DNA from: Rutpela maculata
Lineage: Eukaryota > Arthropoda > Insecta > Coleoptera > Cerambycidae
NCBI GenBank assembly: GCA_936432065.2
Contig: OW386290.2
Span: forward strand, 50,610,843 to 50,674,842
Length of the DNA stretch: 64,000 nucleotides
Direction: 5' to 3'
The notes below the pieces were generated by a model, which saw nothing but the letters and a program-made list of their open reading frames with translations, was not told the origin of the DNA and ran no database searches. Numbering within the stretch: position 1 is the first letter of the stretch; each line of letters starts with the position of its first letter. The position numbers and the translations under genes were made by a program. Positions 20,477 through 32,619 of this stretch are shown piece after piece.

Positions 20477-21176
20477 AAAACCGCTGCCCAAGGAATCACT
20501 ACTTCCACATCCAGATTCTCTATCCAAGTCACTCACAACGAAAAAACTTTGTATGTAAAAATAATTGTTTATGGAACTTTAATAATATAATATTTGAAAT
20601 CCTCTACCCCAAAAACCCATAAAACGATACCCCACATCGGTAGTGGGGTGGGGGTGGTGATAGGGGGGTGGTAGTGGGGGGTGGATGAAGTAAAAAAATA
20701 TTTTGAGGTTTCTGGTTCCTGTACATGCACTAAATCACATTTTTTTTTCATTCCCTTTAATAAGGAGGTGGGGGTGGTAATGGGGGTGGCTAATGCCAAA
20801 AATTTTTTTGAGACCTCAGCTTCTCTTGTATATACTAAATACCAATTTTATTGACTCTTACCTGCTTGATTTACCCATTTACCCCAAATTTACCCCAATT
20901 TACCCCCCAACCCTTCGACGGAACAAGATGAAAATATAATCTAGTTCTAGATCTCGTTAAAGTACATATGTGTACCAATTCATCAAGTCAATATCTCAAA
21001 CGGTTCCAGAGTAAACGTGCGCACAAAAAAAAGTTACAGACAGACCGACAGACAGAAATTTTTTTTCGTTCAAACTTAAAATGTCGACGTTTCATGACAT
21101 TTTAAGCCTATTTGGGCAATAAAAATTTTTTAAAATTTTTTTGTCGTTACCATACTTCCACTGGAAGTGGAAGTAA
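20477..21176 (+). repeat. Repeat family A, copy 2, near full length
   Basis: This is the best reference copy, about 700 bp. It starts AAAACCGCTGCCCAAGG, includes ATCACTACTTCCACATCC, GGAACTTTAATAA, the G-rich stretch 20638-20690 and TTTACCCCAATTTACCCCCC, and ends ACTTCCACTGGAAGTGGAAG. The G-rich stretch has many GGGG runs. Confidence 0.8.
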
Positions 21177-21444
21177 AATAACTCAAAAACTACTGCAGAT
21201 CTGACTTTTTGGAATAAGAACAATTTTGCTTAAAATTTAATTCCTGATCGAATGGCATATGTTTCAAACCTTCCTTGACCGAAAAAATATTTTTAGACTG
21301 CAAAGCCATCTCTGGTGATAATGTTATAATAGTAAATTGTACTTCCCGAAGGAAGGCATTCACAATAGAAATTCATTACCGTTTACAGAATGAAAATATA
21401 TTTCTTAGTTTCCGAAATATCGGCTGTGAAAATGTTAACTGAAA

Positions 21445-21768
21445 CACACTGTATATTAAAACGCTACATTTTCAAAGACGGGGGTAGTTTTTCATGTTTT
21501 TCCGGAAAAACTCGGTGAAAACGCACTTTAGAGAAAAATGGCAAATAAAAAAAGATCTTGTATTTCGATGATACATTCATCTCAATTTTTTCAGATTTTT
21601 TTTTCAACTTTTACATTTCCACTTCCCCACTTTTAGGAATTTTCGAGTGGCCATATCTCGAAAAATATGCATTTTTCGAAAAAATTCACGAGAGTAAAAA
21701 CATCTTATTTTGGCCCATTCATTAGCACTAAGCTTAGAGGTGGAACCGGTGGACCCCCCCGTTGACTA
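21445..21768 (-). repeat. Family R, copy 2, partial
   Basis: CATGTTTTTCCGGAAAAACT, GGCCATATCTCGAAAAATAT and CCGTTGACTAAT match the reverse complement of 1494-1920 and of 34112-34550. Confidence 0.75.
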
Positions 21769-21954
21769 ATTATATTTCAAAGTTATCGAAATTCTCCATT
21801 AAGAATTTCTTTAGTTACAAAAATCCAAAAATCTTTCTTTATTATAATATATCTGCTGAAGTGCCAAACATTTGTTAAGTATAAATATGTAGGTATATTA
21901 AATATTTTTCTTTGCAAAATTTCCTCCTGTTTACCGGTGGAACATCATTTAAAA

Positions 21955-22240
21955 GAGTGCGGCGCTCACCTGAGGGAACGGGGCATTGTAATACGTATTT
22001 GAATTTCTCTTGTAAACCTTTTGTGCGTTCATAACAATTTCAAGTCTCGGCATTTTTAATCAAGACACGAATAAAAATAAAAATAATCCAGAGACCTATT
22101 GTCCCAAACTATTCTTCCAGAAGTCGTCGTTTTGCAGCTTAAAAGTTTAAAAGCTCCGAGCAGCGCCGTCGTTCCCCGAAGCAGTCGTAATTCTACATGA
22201 TACGACGCAGCTCATTGGTCGGTTCGTTCTGAGGTAAGGT
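21955..22240. promoter_or_regulatory. GC-richer, CpG-bearing stretch with splice-like signals
   Basis: GC and CpG content are visibly higher than around. A strong donor-like GAG|GTAAGG lies at about 22232-22240 on the plus strand, just after ATTGGTCGGTTCG (an inverted CCAAT). On the minus strand CTCAG|GTGAGC lies at about 21968-21977. Two outward-facing donors around a CpG-rich centre fit a bidirectional promoter with two non-coding first exons. This is inference. Confidence 0.3.
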
Positions 22241-22732
22241 AGAGTACATGCGGCAAGTTGAATCCGCTTTTCAAATGTTTAGTTTCGTTTCATGGCTTGC
22301 TGATGTAGTGGTGAATGTCCACGGATGTCTTGACAGCGGTCTTTAAATACGTTATTCATATGTTGTTTAAATGACTTCTCTTGCGCCGCAGGATTTTTGA
22401 AATGGAATCGTGTGACGGGAACTTTGTCGTTTAGTGTCCGTGTAATTTTTGTGTAGTATTATTTATTCTTATGATTGTTTTATTGACATACTTACAGATT
22501 TAAGGTGTGTGAATTCGTGCTGACATTCTTTTACCTTGAAACCTGTTTAAAATTTTAAATCCGACAAAAAACAAAATTGTGTGTGCGTTTTGTCAACCCT
22601 CTGGGGCGAATTTTAGTAGTGCGATAACAACGTACCCTTAGTGACTTAATACAGAAACATTTCTAGTGACTGACAGTGATGTGTATTACATGTAGAATTA
22701 CATAGATTTATATCTATGTAAACTTTATCCAG

Positions 22733-22897
22733 GATTACTAGTGGCTCTCTCAAGGAGTATTAATGCGTACTCTGGCGGAAACCGAGAGGAACACTTTGCC
22801 AAGGGGGTGGGTCAGGCAGGCTGTTATGGGTGTCCTCAGGTGGAAGGATGTACCCGCTGGTCGAGCTGATACATTACAAAAGGGTGCCACCTTACAG
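22733..22897 (+). CDS. Candidate host exon
   Basis: The exon is bounded by an acceptor-like TTATCCAG (ending about 22732) and a donor-like TACAG|GTAATA (about 22897). Composition is richer in GC than the flanks. From ATG at 22763 it reads MRTLAETERNTLPRGWVRQ, then MGVLRWKDVPAGRADTLQKG to the donor. The LPRGW and AGRAD spacing faintly recalls a methyl-CpG-binding domain, but the tyrosine-rich core is absent, so I do not assign it. It may be a 5' exon downstream of the candidate promoter at about 22.2 kb. Confidence 0.25.
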
Positions 22898-23134
22898 GTA
22901 ATACATAATTCATCACTATACAGCGTGCGGTTCAAAAATATGTGTATGAATAAATGCTATGTGCCCTCTGTTAAAGGGTACCAACCTACACCTTGGTACA
23001 CACCAGGTCACACACGTTTTCAGTATTGCAACAAAATTATAATTGAAAATTTTGTGGGTTGATATGCAAAAAGAAATTAAAAGCTATAAAAAATGCGTTG
23101 CGTTTAATAGAAATCAGAGCTGTGCTTATGTACA
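22898..23134. other. Nothing recognised
   Basis: The open frame from the preceding exon runs on to 23062, but the donor at 22898 makes this probably intronic. Confidence 0.3.
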
Positions 23135-23300
23135 ATTACAATTACAATTACTTTGTGAAAAATGTATTTGAGCACAGTTACTCTCAATTTTTGTTCATAT
23201 ATATTTTTATTTAATTCGAAATCCCGGGATCGTGTAAATTTGATCCCGAAATCCCTGGATTGTATTATGACTCCGGGATTGCAAACCCTAATTATAGTAT
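23135..23300. mobile_element. hAT-like remnants
   Basis: TACAATTACAATTAC (about 23140) and then ATCCCGGGATCG, GATCCCGAAATCCCTGG and CCGGGATTGCAAACCCTAA (23220-23293) recall the TAGGGTTTGCAATCCCGG ends of hAT-type MITEs. No duplication was found. Confidence 0.45.
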
Positions 23301-23311
23301 ATTTGGTTTCT

Positions 23312-23374
23312 TAAATATTTGTAATAAATCGAAAATAAACGCATATTTCCCTCTCATTCTGCAAAATCCCATCC
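23312..23374 (+). mobile_element. Family G right end, truncated
   Basis: AATAAATCGAAAATAAACGC, ATTTCCCTCTCATTCTGC and ATCC followed by TTAA (23375-23378) match the right ends of the full copies at 41408 and 53922. Confidence 0.7.
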
Positions 23375-23639
23375 TTAATGGCAGAATATTAAATACTGTG
23401 CACCTAGTGATGTTACTTTATAAAAAATAAAAATTAGATCTTTATAATATTGTATTTTTTAAGTCTTACATTAAAACAAATAATCCGTTATTAATATATT
23501 TCGCTTCTGCAGAAAGTACTACTACTGACTACGAGACTAACTAACTACATGTAAATAAATAAAACAATATAGTAGGTAACAAATAACCTCGCAAATAACA
23601 AAATAGTGATTATTCTTTTTCCTTTTCTAATATACTTCT

Positions 23640-23905
23640 ATTAATAAAAAGTAATTGTACTTATGAAAGTACTTGTAGTACAAGTAAGTATAAGTTCCTT
23701 ATCTAAAATATAAGAATTGTACTACTATTGTAATTGTACCTATTACAATTACTTACTTGAGCTTGTAACTCATAGTCATATGTCTTTGTACAATTACAAA
23801 TACAACAAAAAGTATTTAATTACTTTGTATAATTACATTTCATAAGTACCAACAGGGCCGGATTCGGCAAATCGGTCACCATTCGGCACTTTTGGCATTT
23901 GGCAA
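23640..23905. mobile_element. hAT-like subterminal repeats and a CAGGGCCGGATT end
   Basis: Eight or more copies of GTAATTGTAC-like words in both orientations fill 23640-23840. CAGGGCCGGATTCGGCAAAT at about 23853 resembles the start of another hAT-type element. Neither has a matched partner. Confidence 0.4.
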
Positions 23906-24540
23906 TTATTTACATAAAATCGTTAAAAAACTCAAAACAATGAAAACTCAATACCATAAATAAATACTTATTAGTTTTCGAGCAACCCCTGTCTTGTATT
24001 TGACTTGAATCATCCTGGCTGGCCAAATCTGCTTGTTCTAGCCTCCAGCCCCGAGCGCTGTATGTATATGAGAATATGTATCCTTTGTAAATGTAGATAT
24101 ACATATTATATCTACAGTGCCCTGTCATAATTGCTGGAAACGTCAAAGGTCTTCAATCAGATTTACATTTTTTTTTTGTATTACACAAATTAAATGACCA
24201 TCTAGTCGCGTCAATATAGAAAAGTTAAAAATTGAGTTTTTTTCTGGCAAAGGACTCAATCGGAATATTTTTTTTGCAAATTGTTTACTGATGTCTAAGG
24301 AACATTGGTAAAAAGAAAAAAACAGGCCGCTGGGACTTTTCTATTAATAAACTAGTAATTTCAAGCACTAAACAAATTAAGTAAATTTGTTAATTTGCTA
24401 TCTCGGAAAGTATCTGAGAAAAACAATTGGAAATGTATACTCGGGGGTTTCGAGGTCTGATTACGATTTTGAAGTGAAAATTGGAGAATTCAAGATTGGC
24501 GGCTATAAAGTATAAAAACGCGATATATTTTTTCAGCTTA
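23906..24540. other. Nothing firm
   Basis: A 78-codon minus-strand frame at 23910-24146 lacks motifs. A small palindrome TGTAGATATAC/ATATCTACA lies near 24092-24116. Confidence 0.35.
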
Positions 24541-24627
24541 AACTCACCGCTGTTGGAGATGCTCTCTTTTTAACTCGCGCCACTACAAATAAGGTTAGAA
24601 AGGGAGCATCTCAAACGATGGTGAGTT
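24541..24627. repeat. 34-bp inverted repeat
   Basis: AACTCACCGCTGTTGGAGAT... (24541-24574) pairs with ...ATCTCAAACGATGGTGAGTT (24594-24627) with a 19-bp spacer. Confidence 0.75.
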
Positions 24628-24689
24628 CTAGGTGTCGGCGATGGTACCTACTAACTTACCGTCCAAATCGTACTTTCCACTCTTGAGTT

Positions 24690-24790
24690 GTGCGTTACTT
24701 ACAGAAAACGTGGCCGACTGACGGACAGACAAACGGACTTTTTGAAATGTATTCAGAACTAGCTGTGCCCGCGACTACGTTCGCGTGGAA
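24690..24790 (+). repeat. Family H fragment joined to a common insect repeat phrase
   Basis: GACGGACAGACAAACGGAC resembles the family H core. It is followed by CTAGCTGTGCCCGCGACTAC, a phrase common in insect interspersed repeats. The parent element is not established. Confidence 0.4.
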
Positions 24791-24862
24791 TTTTGAAATG
24801 AACTAAAAAGCTTCTTTGTAAACGACGTTTGAGGTTGGAATATTTCAGAAAGCTCTCAAATT

Positions 24863-25077
24863 TTCTGACGTTTCGAACGTTCACTTGAACGAATTTCATA
24901 TGAGAAAGAAAAATTAATAAAAACCACACTTCGATTTAGGTCTAAAAACTTATGTATTATGAATATTATTGTCAGCAAATGCGACAATGAAGTGTTTACG
25001 CCTAAATCGATGTGTGGTTTTTATTAACTTTTCTTTTTCATCTAAAATTCGTTCAAGTGAACGTTCGAAACTTCAGG
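24863..25077. mobile_element. Family J TA-MITE, copy 1
   Basis: Inverted ends contain CTGACGTTTCGAACGTTCAC and GTTCGAAACTTCAGG, then AATTTCATATGA and TTAATAAAAACCACAC. The right end is followed by TA. The left TA is lost. Confidence 0.75.
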
Positions 25078-25963
25078 TACAGAATCTCTTGTAGGAATTA
25101 TCCGTTTTTTTGCACACACTGTGTTAACAATGATATGAAAAAATCTCGGAAAAAATGTTCTCTACGAGTGATATTCACCATTAGAAATATACCGATCAAA
25201 TGCGATATTGTTATTATTCACTTTCGTATCTGCGTAGGTACAAGATTCTGAATTATCTCTTTAATTTATTAGGTACTGCAAATTTAATGTAGATTAGACG
25301 ATAAAATATTTCATAGCTTTATGTGAGAACGGTATGAATACTAAATTTTAAAACGCGTATTTTATTCAGAAGTTTATAAACTGGATTTAAAACAAGAACA
25401 ATATGGGTGGGTAACGATAAAATGTATAGAGCACTTTTCAATTTTGGTGAAGGAAAAGGACGAAGTCATGATTATGATCAACAAAATTAAAATGTGATTT
25501 ACGTTATGCAAAAGAATATAACGAGTAATAATTCAGCTTTTAACCAACATAAATGTGATAATAATATATGCTTTTTGTCTGAAATATAATTGTCAGTACG
25601 CTGGTATATAAATTTACCTAATAAAAATGTATTAAATTGGCAGCCTTGGGCCACCATAATTAACAATTTGTATGACACTGCGGTAACTTGGTATTAATTT
25701 TTTGTTCCACAAATTAAAAAAACTGACAACCGGACTTGAGAATGATTTTTTTCTGTTTATTCTTAGTTAATCTGAAAATAATAATTAAATTGGTGACTGC
25801 TGACAATTGTCAAGACATTTTTGTTATAAAGTAGGTATAGTAAAAAATTTAAATATGTTTCACAATTAATGACAATAATTATAGGTACCTATTTTGATTA
25901 TAGATAACACTCAGTGGTCCCGAAATTTAAATTTGGTATATTGCACATGCAACGATGTAAGTA
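25078..25963. other. AT-rich DNA, nothing recognised
   Basis: No repeat end or coding motif was recognised. Confidence 0.4.
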
Positions 25964-26179
25964 CCTGAAGTTTCGAACCTTCATTTGAACGAATTTCATA
26001 TGAAAAGGAAACATTAATAAAAACTACAAATTGACTTAGGCCTACAATTTTTCTGGTAATATTTGCTGGCAACGATAGTATCGGTGCCAGCAAATATTAG
26101 CAGAAACATTGTAGGCCTAAGTCGATTAGTTGGAAATTTCCATATGAAATTCGTTCAAGTGAACGTTCGAAACTTCAGG
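25964..26179. mobile_element. Family J TA-MITE, copy 2
   Basis: The ends are CCTGAAGTTTCGAACCTTCA and GTTCGAAACTTCAGG, flanked by TA on both sides (25962-25963 and 26180-26181). The interior folds through TAGGCCTA and GCCAGCAAATATTA/TAATATTTGCTGGC. It is Tc1/mariner-type by its TA target. Confidence 0.85.
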
Positions 26180-26959
26180 TAAGTACATATGGAACAAACA
26201 TTAATAGTGAAAATCGTGCTAAAAATTTGGAATTTTTATATTTTACTGAGAGACATGACATGTGACTCAGACAAGTTGAGGAAGAAGAAGAACAATTTGG
26301 TCCATAAATAAAAATAGAGTAAGCTTACAATCGAGCCTACAATCAGCTGTCGTTTGTTTTTCTGTTCGTTGATTAAAAGTGTCAAGAAATAATATATTAA
26401 AGTTTGCATTATGAAAACCAGAGGTATATTAAGTACTATTATTTTAACAATTATTTTGTATAAATATAAAGAAGTCTGTAAAAAACATTCATCAGAACCT
26501 CAGCAAGAATAATTCAATTTCCATTCCATTACCTACTGCTTGCTTGACAACTAAAACTAAAAAAATATACCTACTTAATGATTAATTCTAGATGTAATTA
26601 TTAATTATTAAGAAAAGAACATTGACCGTTGGCATCATCATCATGTTTTTTTGGGTATTCAAGGAAAATTCGGTTTAAATGGACTGGTTGTACTGTTGTT
26701 AAATTTTAATAGTTGTATATTAATAACTAATGAATTGAAGGAAGTGTCTTATCTACGAATTATCTCTCGCAAATAATAATTAAGTGTATTTTGGAGAGAT
26801 ATAAGAAATATAAAAATTTTAAAGGATGCCGCCAATTAACAATTACGAATGTGGACCAAACAAATGAAAATCGCAAACAAATCAGACTTGCTACAGTTGA
26901 TACAGTTTCCTATAAATATTAGAAAATTCTTCATTGCAGGTTTTTAGATATTACTGATT
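26180..26959. other. AT-rich DNA, nothing recognised
   Basis: No feature could be supported. Confidence 0.4.
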
Positions 26960-27925
26960 ATTATATGTTCTAACAAATAATGAAAAGAGCAGAAAATCCA
27001 CATTCCACAAGGCACATTTCTTGGCCCAGTACTTTTCATAATTTATTTATTATAAATACTGATACTGATGGTGCGAGTATCTTTCCTTATGCCGATGATA
27101 GGGTTATTCACTTTAGCGATGATTTTTGGGAGGATATTCGATCAAAATCTGAGCACGTATTACAGCTTATAACAATATGGTTGAATAGTAGTTAACTAAA
27201 AGTAAATATACGTCGGAATCAGAATTGACTTTGTGATCAAGTCGATTTAAATCAATTAACTTTACATGAGGATATTTGCAGAAGAATTGCATGTAATCGT
27301 ACCTCGTATATAGAACAAATTGACGACATCAAATACCTCAGCGTATTCATTGATTACTTGATCAATCTCTTAAATGGCTTGAACATATTAACTATTTAAC
27401 AATACGAATAAAAATGCATGTTATATTTAAAAGCTTAAGCGGTATTCTTAGTACTAAGCTGATTAGGAATTATTACTATGCTCTGGTATAGCCGTTGTTA
27501 ACGTATGGCTTGTTCTTGGGTGGAACTTATAAAACTAATCTAGATAAAGTATTTGTGTGTCAGGAAATAATTATCAAAACTATTCTGAGAAAACCAATAC
27601 TTTACCCAACTAGAATTTTATTTTCTAATTTTAATGTTCTCACCTTAAGAGAACTGATGTACTTACCTAAAGTTTCGAAGTTTCACTTGAACGATTTTCA
27701 TATGAAAATTTTCAATTAATCGACTTATGGTACGCCTAAATCGATTTGTTTTTATTAATTCTTCCTTTTCAAATGAAATTCGCTCAAGTGAATGTTCGAA
27801 ACTTCAGGTACATGAGAACTGTCTATATTTATTGTATTAACATATTATTAGAAGCATAAAATCTGCATCACTTTTTGAACATAAAAATAACACTAGAGCC
27901 ATAAAAAATCACAATGACAACTTAA
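26960..27925 (+). pseudogene. LINE (jockey-like) reverse transcriptase fragment, split by family J
   Basis: The catalytic phrase YADDRVIHFSDDFWEDI appears at about 27090-27145, with the degenerate lead-in SWPSTFHNLFIINTD. After several stops and frame changes the C-terminal part reads LLTYGLFLGGTYKTN, VFVCQEIIIKTILRKP and NFNVLTLRELM (27490-27660), then continues beyond the J insertion as HKNNTRAIKNHND (about 27876-27915). Order and spacing match the thumb and C-terminal region of jockey-type LINEs. It is a dead 5'-truncated copy. Confidence 0.8.
27666..27808. mobile_element. Family J TA-MITE, copy 3, inside a LINE
   Basis: CCTAAAGTTTCG...CGAAACTTCAGG is flanked by TA (27664-27665 and 27809-27810). 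The interior is shorter than copies 1 and 2. It interrupts the LINE after RELM, so it is younger than that LINE. Confidence 0.82.
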
Positions 27926-28015
27926 TAGTATATTACGTAATGAGTGTTGTAAGAAGCATATTACGCACAAATGGAAAAGCGGCGAGTGCGTAATTGCTTT
28001 ACAACTCGAATTATG
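27926..28015. repeat. Imperfect inverted repeat
   Basis: TAATGAGTGTTGTAAGAAGC with TATTACGCAC pairs with GTGCGTAATTGCTTTACAAC nearby. It forms a hairpin of about 30-bp arms. Confidence 0.6.
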
Positions 28016-28654
28016 TACTATACTTTATCTACGATCATATTTATTTATTTATTTAGTATGGATTTAGCTTACTAGTCAACAATATTAATCAACAAATATT
28101 ATGTCAGTTTTGACAGCCTTTGAAAATTACGTAGGCGCATCTGTTTTTTTAAACCCCGCGTTAGCGATATAAGCCACCTATAATTGCGTGTCCCGTGCGA
28201 TTTGTTTACAGTGCGTTTTGTTTACAATATGTAAAATTCAACTTACATAGATGGCAGGAGGTGTGTTTTTTACTATTTACAGTAGTGATCGTAGGTAAAA
28301 ATATTTACTGTATTATCTGTCTAAAATTTACAATATTTTTCCGAATAAGCTTAGAGTATTAAATTGTAATTTTATACAGAAAAAACCTCGGAAAAAACTC
28401 AAAATGTGTATTGAAAATGCAAGTACAAATTTTGTACCAAATGTTTTGTCATTATTACTTTTAACTTGTAGAATTAGTGAACTAACACTTTGTATTATTT
28501 TATTGTAAGATTGTACTTTGCATTATTTTATTTATCTTTTACTTTAGTAATAAGTACTTAATTGTATTGTAGGAAACCCTTTCCACCTGATTTATGACTG
28601 TCTTATTAATAAATTGTAAATATGACAGAAGTCACATATATAAACCCGGTAAAG

Positions 28655-29180
28655 GTGCATTCCCATGCATCCGATGCCCGACATCTGAATTGGATATCGG
28701 ATGTTTTTTCATCGGATAAAGAACAATATGAATTCACATGGATCCAAAATTTTGTATCCGATAATCGTAAATTTTAGTGATATTTAAGCTTGATTTTAGT
28801 AACTTTAAGAATAGTTTCCGAACACTGTGAACTGTTCAACAGCATTCCAAAGTCTATTAAAATTATTGGCATAAATAAATATTAAATATTGCTAATATAA
28901 GTCAAAATATTTTTTAATATTATTATGGATCTTTTCATGAAAAAGGTTGTGATAATCAACTTGTAATTTTCTATATTTGAAAATATCTCGCACCCAACGT
29001 CTTTTTCTCTCCATTTAATCAAATCAATAATTATAATTAAATTCGTTTTGGCCACTTTTTTAAAAATTGAGAGCCCGCCAAAGTAATTTCAAATAATTCC
29101 ACCAATAGAAAAACTTTCGGATCATCGTGTCATCTTGTATCGGATGCATGAGAGCGAGGTGCATAAATCCTACATATATG
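28655..29180. mobile_element. Possible MITE with ATGCATCCGAT ends
   Basis: GGTGCATTCCCATGCATCCG at the left and ATCGGATGCATGAGAGCGAG...TGCA at the right are inverted with some mismatches. TATCGGATG, ATCGGATAAAG and ATCCGATAATC recur inside the left third. No duplication was recognised. Confidence 0.45.
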
Positions 29181-31447
29181 GTCCAATAAAACTTACGGAT
29201 GTATCACATTAAGTACACCATCAGCCGAACTAACTAACAGATTAGAAATTCGAAACAGAATTTAAGGAATTCAAAAAACGGGACAGTTTATAATAGTTTG
29301 GCTTTTGTTAAAAATGGTAATAAATAAAAATAAATTACTACAAAATTCTTTTATTGTTTACTATATTTCAAAATTTTAAACACTTTTGGATCTTGTATGA
29401 TCATAATGTGGACTGTAGTCGATTCTATTATGAATTGAATAACATTGATAATTTTGGAATAATTTTTATAAATTTAAAACTGTAAACTGTAACAACGTGA
29501 TTTTCTAACATGAAGGAACAAACAGTGTGGTAATTGCTCTCGTCTAACTAATTACTCTGGATATTTTAAAATAGTCTGTACCTTTTAGTAGAAACTTGCG
29601 CGCACACACAGAATCATTTCTTCATCTTCTACAGGTCATCAGTCAGTGATATCTGCGAAATATCTACAGAAATATGTGTAAAAAAGCCTGCACTAAATTT
29701 TCCACAAACTTTCCTATTTGACAGTTAGATTGGAGAAATCACCAACATACAAAATAATACATAAGCACGGTAAAAACAGTTTAATTGATTCAAGAAAGTT
29801 TTGTTTGCGTATACGCAAATAAATATTTTCTTTATTCTAAAATAAATATTTTATCTATTTTCAGATAAAGGTTTATGAATCTTTTTAGAATGTTGAGTAT
29901 TTGAGTCAATAAAGGCTTTTTTCCTTGTTAATAACGACTTTCAGCTCAAACTTGGTTTTCACTTAGAAATTGCTCTCAAGGGAAGCAGACAAAATCATTC
30001 CACCATCTGTGTCGTAATTTTTTTACATGCTTGATTTTCGAGAAAGTCCCATGACAACCAAGCTTTCCTTAAAAATAACTAAACTTGGCAAGTCGTCAAC
30101 CTTTTGTATGTTTACTCCTGATAAATAAACTTATACCCTCCCGTAGGCATCGTGGTGCAAAAAAGAGAAATCATTTTATAGTAGAAATAAAGAGGCATTA
30201 ACGGCAATAAGCATAAATCCAATTAAAGGAAATAAATTAGCAATAATGGTAATAAATCAGAAATAACAAAAAAATACTACTTTATTGCCAGCAATTGGCA
30301 ATACTGTACAAAATTTTGGCCAGTGAGAAGCCCCTCGAACTCACTTTTTCACCTACTTCTAATTGTCGTATCGATTTGAAACTTTGCAAACTTATGCAAA
30401 TCCGGTGACAATGCAATAATATGGTATCATTGATCTTGTAATATGACGCAGGTGGGAGGTAGTGATGGGGATTCTTCATGGGCGTATTACCGGCGACTCC
30501 GCCATAAACTCGAATTTTCCGCGACGGAGAGAGAAAATAAATGATAGTTTAAAAAAACTAACAACACGTTTTTTTGAGTAGCGCACTAAAAAGTGAGAAA
30601 TAATTATTAGGTAATTAAATTTAAAAGCGTGAGGCGTCCTTATATAGGTAGGTAATTACATTACATTTTGTTCATTATGCCTAGACCGTTATATAAGTGC
30701 ACCCCACGATGTCAGAGCAAAATCGCAGTCGGCAACGTCTACGTGCAACTGTAGCTAGTTTTTATTATTCTCACACCTTGTACCCATCATTGAAATAGCA
30801 TTGCGTGTCGGAATGACGCAGAAAAGAAATTAAATATGATTTATGGATTTTTTTGTTTTTCATTCATTATGAACCAATATCAATTATTATTAATGTTGCA
30901 ATTAAATTCTTCGATAGCTGTCTACGTGTTGATTTGCCATATTATTTACAGGTAGACATCTATCTTTTCAAACAGGTGCAAGAGATACGTTCACGTAATA
31001 TAGTTTTAAATGCTTCCGTTGTAAGTTTATTCAGCTTCATGATGATACAGAAATATAACACTACATTAATTAGGTGACAAAATTTGATGCTCTAGAAATG
31101 TCAGTTTCTCGAAGTGGCATTCTATTTTTTCTCCTTTGAAGTTAAGTGACTGCAGTAGAGAGCTAGATATTTAATTAACAGTAAGAAATAGAATGGAAAT
31201 ATATTTTATGTGTGAATATTATAGAAATTCTTTAATTTCAGATGTCGGCATCATGTTACGTATGTATGTAATAGATACAGGTCAACAGCCTCTCTACGTC
31301 AGTTGGAAAAAACTACTGAAATTAATTGTTAAATGAAGGTACTTGCAATTGCAATTTTTAATTGATTTTTTATTACCATTACTATGAAAATACATTTTCA
31401 TTAAATTGTCAACTGTTATTTACTTATACTAATTGTCGATAAAACAG
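29181..31447. other. AT-rich DNA, nothing recognised
   Basis: Short frames at 30282-30479 and 30853-31077 have no recognisable motif. No repeat ends were identified. Confidence 0.4.
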
Positions 31448-31765
31448 CTCCTCGGCATGAAAAAGACGATTTCCACACGTCGTACTGGAAAATCGGCAAA
31501 TATATTTTGTCGGATAATTTGAGAATTGGATTCTACATATATATTCTGTATATTTCTACAAACTGTCCGACAAAAATTTTGGAACATTAATGGTGTCTAC
31601 CACCCTAAACATAACATAACACAACTTTAAAACATTTATTGATGCTGATTTTTTCAAGATTGCTTAATAAAAATATGTAGAATCCAATTTTCGAATTGTC
31701 GGACAAAATATATTTGCCGATTTTCTAGTCCGACGTGTGGAAATCGTCTTTTTCATGCCGAGGAG
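31448..31765. mobile_element. 318-bp foldback MITE with CTCCTCGGCATG ends
   Basis: CTCCTCGGCATGAAAAAGAC and its complement form nearly perfect arms of about 75 bp, through CACACGTCG, AAATCGGCAAATATATTTTG and GAATTGGATTCTACATAT. No clear target duplication is visible, so the superfamily is open. Confidence 0.8.
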
Positions 31766-32006
31766 GAACGTCGCGTTTACGAAAATTTTCGCAGAGGAAA
31801 AAAGTGATAGACTAGGCGCAATTATGCCGTACAAGAAGTTATATGAGGATATGTATAAATTGCATTTTTATACGCGCGTAGACTATAAGTTAAATGTTAG
31901 AAATAAAATACAATTCAAAATTAATAGTGCTGTAATTCCAGTAATTGATTCCTGTAAGAACCTTCGCATTGTCCTTGATTCTCATATCTATAATGTATAT
32001 CTATAA
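31766..32006 (+). pseudogene. LINE reverse transcriptase fragment
   Basis: The open frame ends with FKINSAVIPVIDSCKNLRIV and LDSHIYN (about 31912-31995), the segment after the catalytic site in jockey-type reverse transcriptases. The upstream MITE supplies the apparent start codon, so that start is not authentic. Confidence 0.6.
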
Positions 32007-32619
32007 TGTTCTAAATGCACTTTTTGCCGTAATTGAGTTCATATATAATATAGACTTCTAGGCAGTGTTTTGTTTTATCTGAATGTTGATTTTCAACATT
32101 TTAACTGTTTTTATCTACGTAAAAAGCAATATTTTTGATATTATTATTTTTCCATTTACCTAACCAATCAGAACCTTTCACTTTTGCAGATAGAACATTA
32201 TAATTCTCGATTGGCAAATTGTGTCAACTACATGTAATACCAAAAAATATAATAAGTAATATAATGATCCTCCGTCACAAATTATGTATTGTTTATGTTT
32301 TTAAGAAGTCCACCTTGTATATTTTTTACTAAATATATATCAGGTTTCTTACTTGGCAATAGCCGTCCGCTATCAGCCAAATACAGTTTTTCTCTACCAT
32401 ATGGATTTTTAGATTTAGCGCTAACAGACAGACAAACTGACGCAATTGAAAGACCTTAATTTTCGTATTCTACATAATCTGAAACCTGGAAATCCGAAGA
32501 AATTACGGAGAATGATTTTTTCAGTAGAATAGTTCCCTTCGGTAAGCGAGGGAAGATAAACAAAAATAATTTTAAAAAAATCTTATTTGATTCCAAAAAT
32601 AATTAATCTTGAAAGCTGT
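32007..32619. other. AT-rich DNA, nothing recognised
   Basis: A CTAACAGACAGACAAACTGACG phrase near 32420 may be a family A or H scrap. Confidence 0.35.

Noticed and set aside
22763..22897. Methyl-CpG-binding domain
   Set aside because: LPRGW and AGRAD spacing is suggestive, but the conserved DVYYxSPxGKKFRSK block is missing.
29625..29660. Hammerhead core on the minus strand (CTGATGA then GAAA)
   Set aside because: The intervening bases do not pair as helix II and no cleavage triplet is placed correctly.
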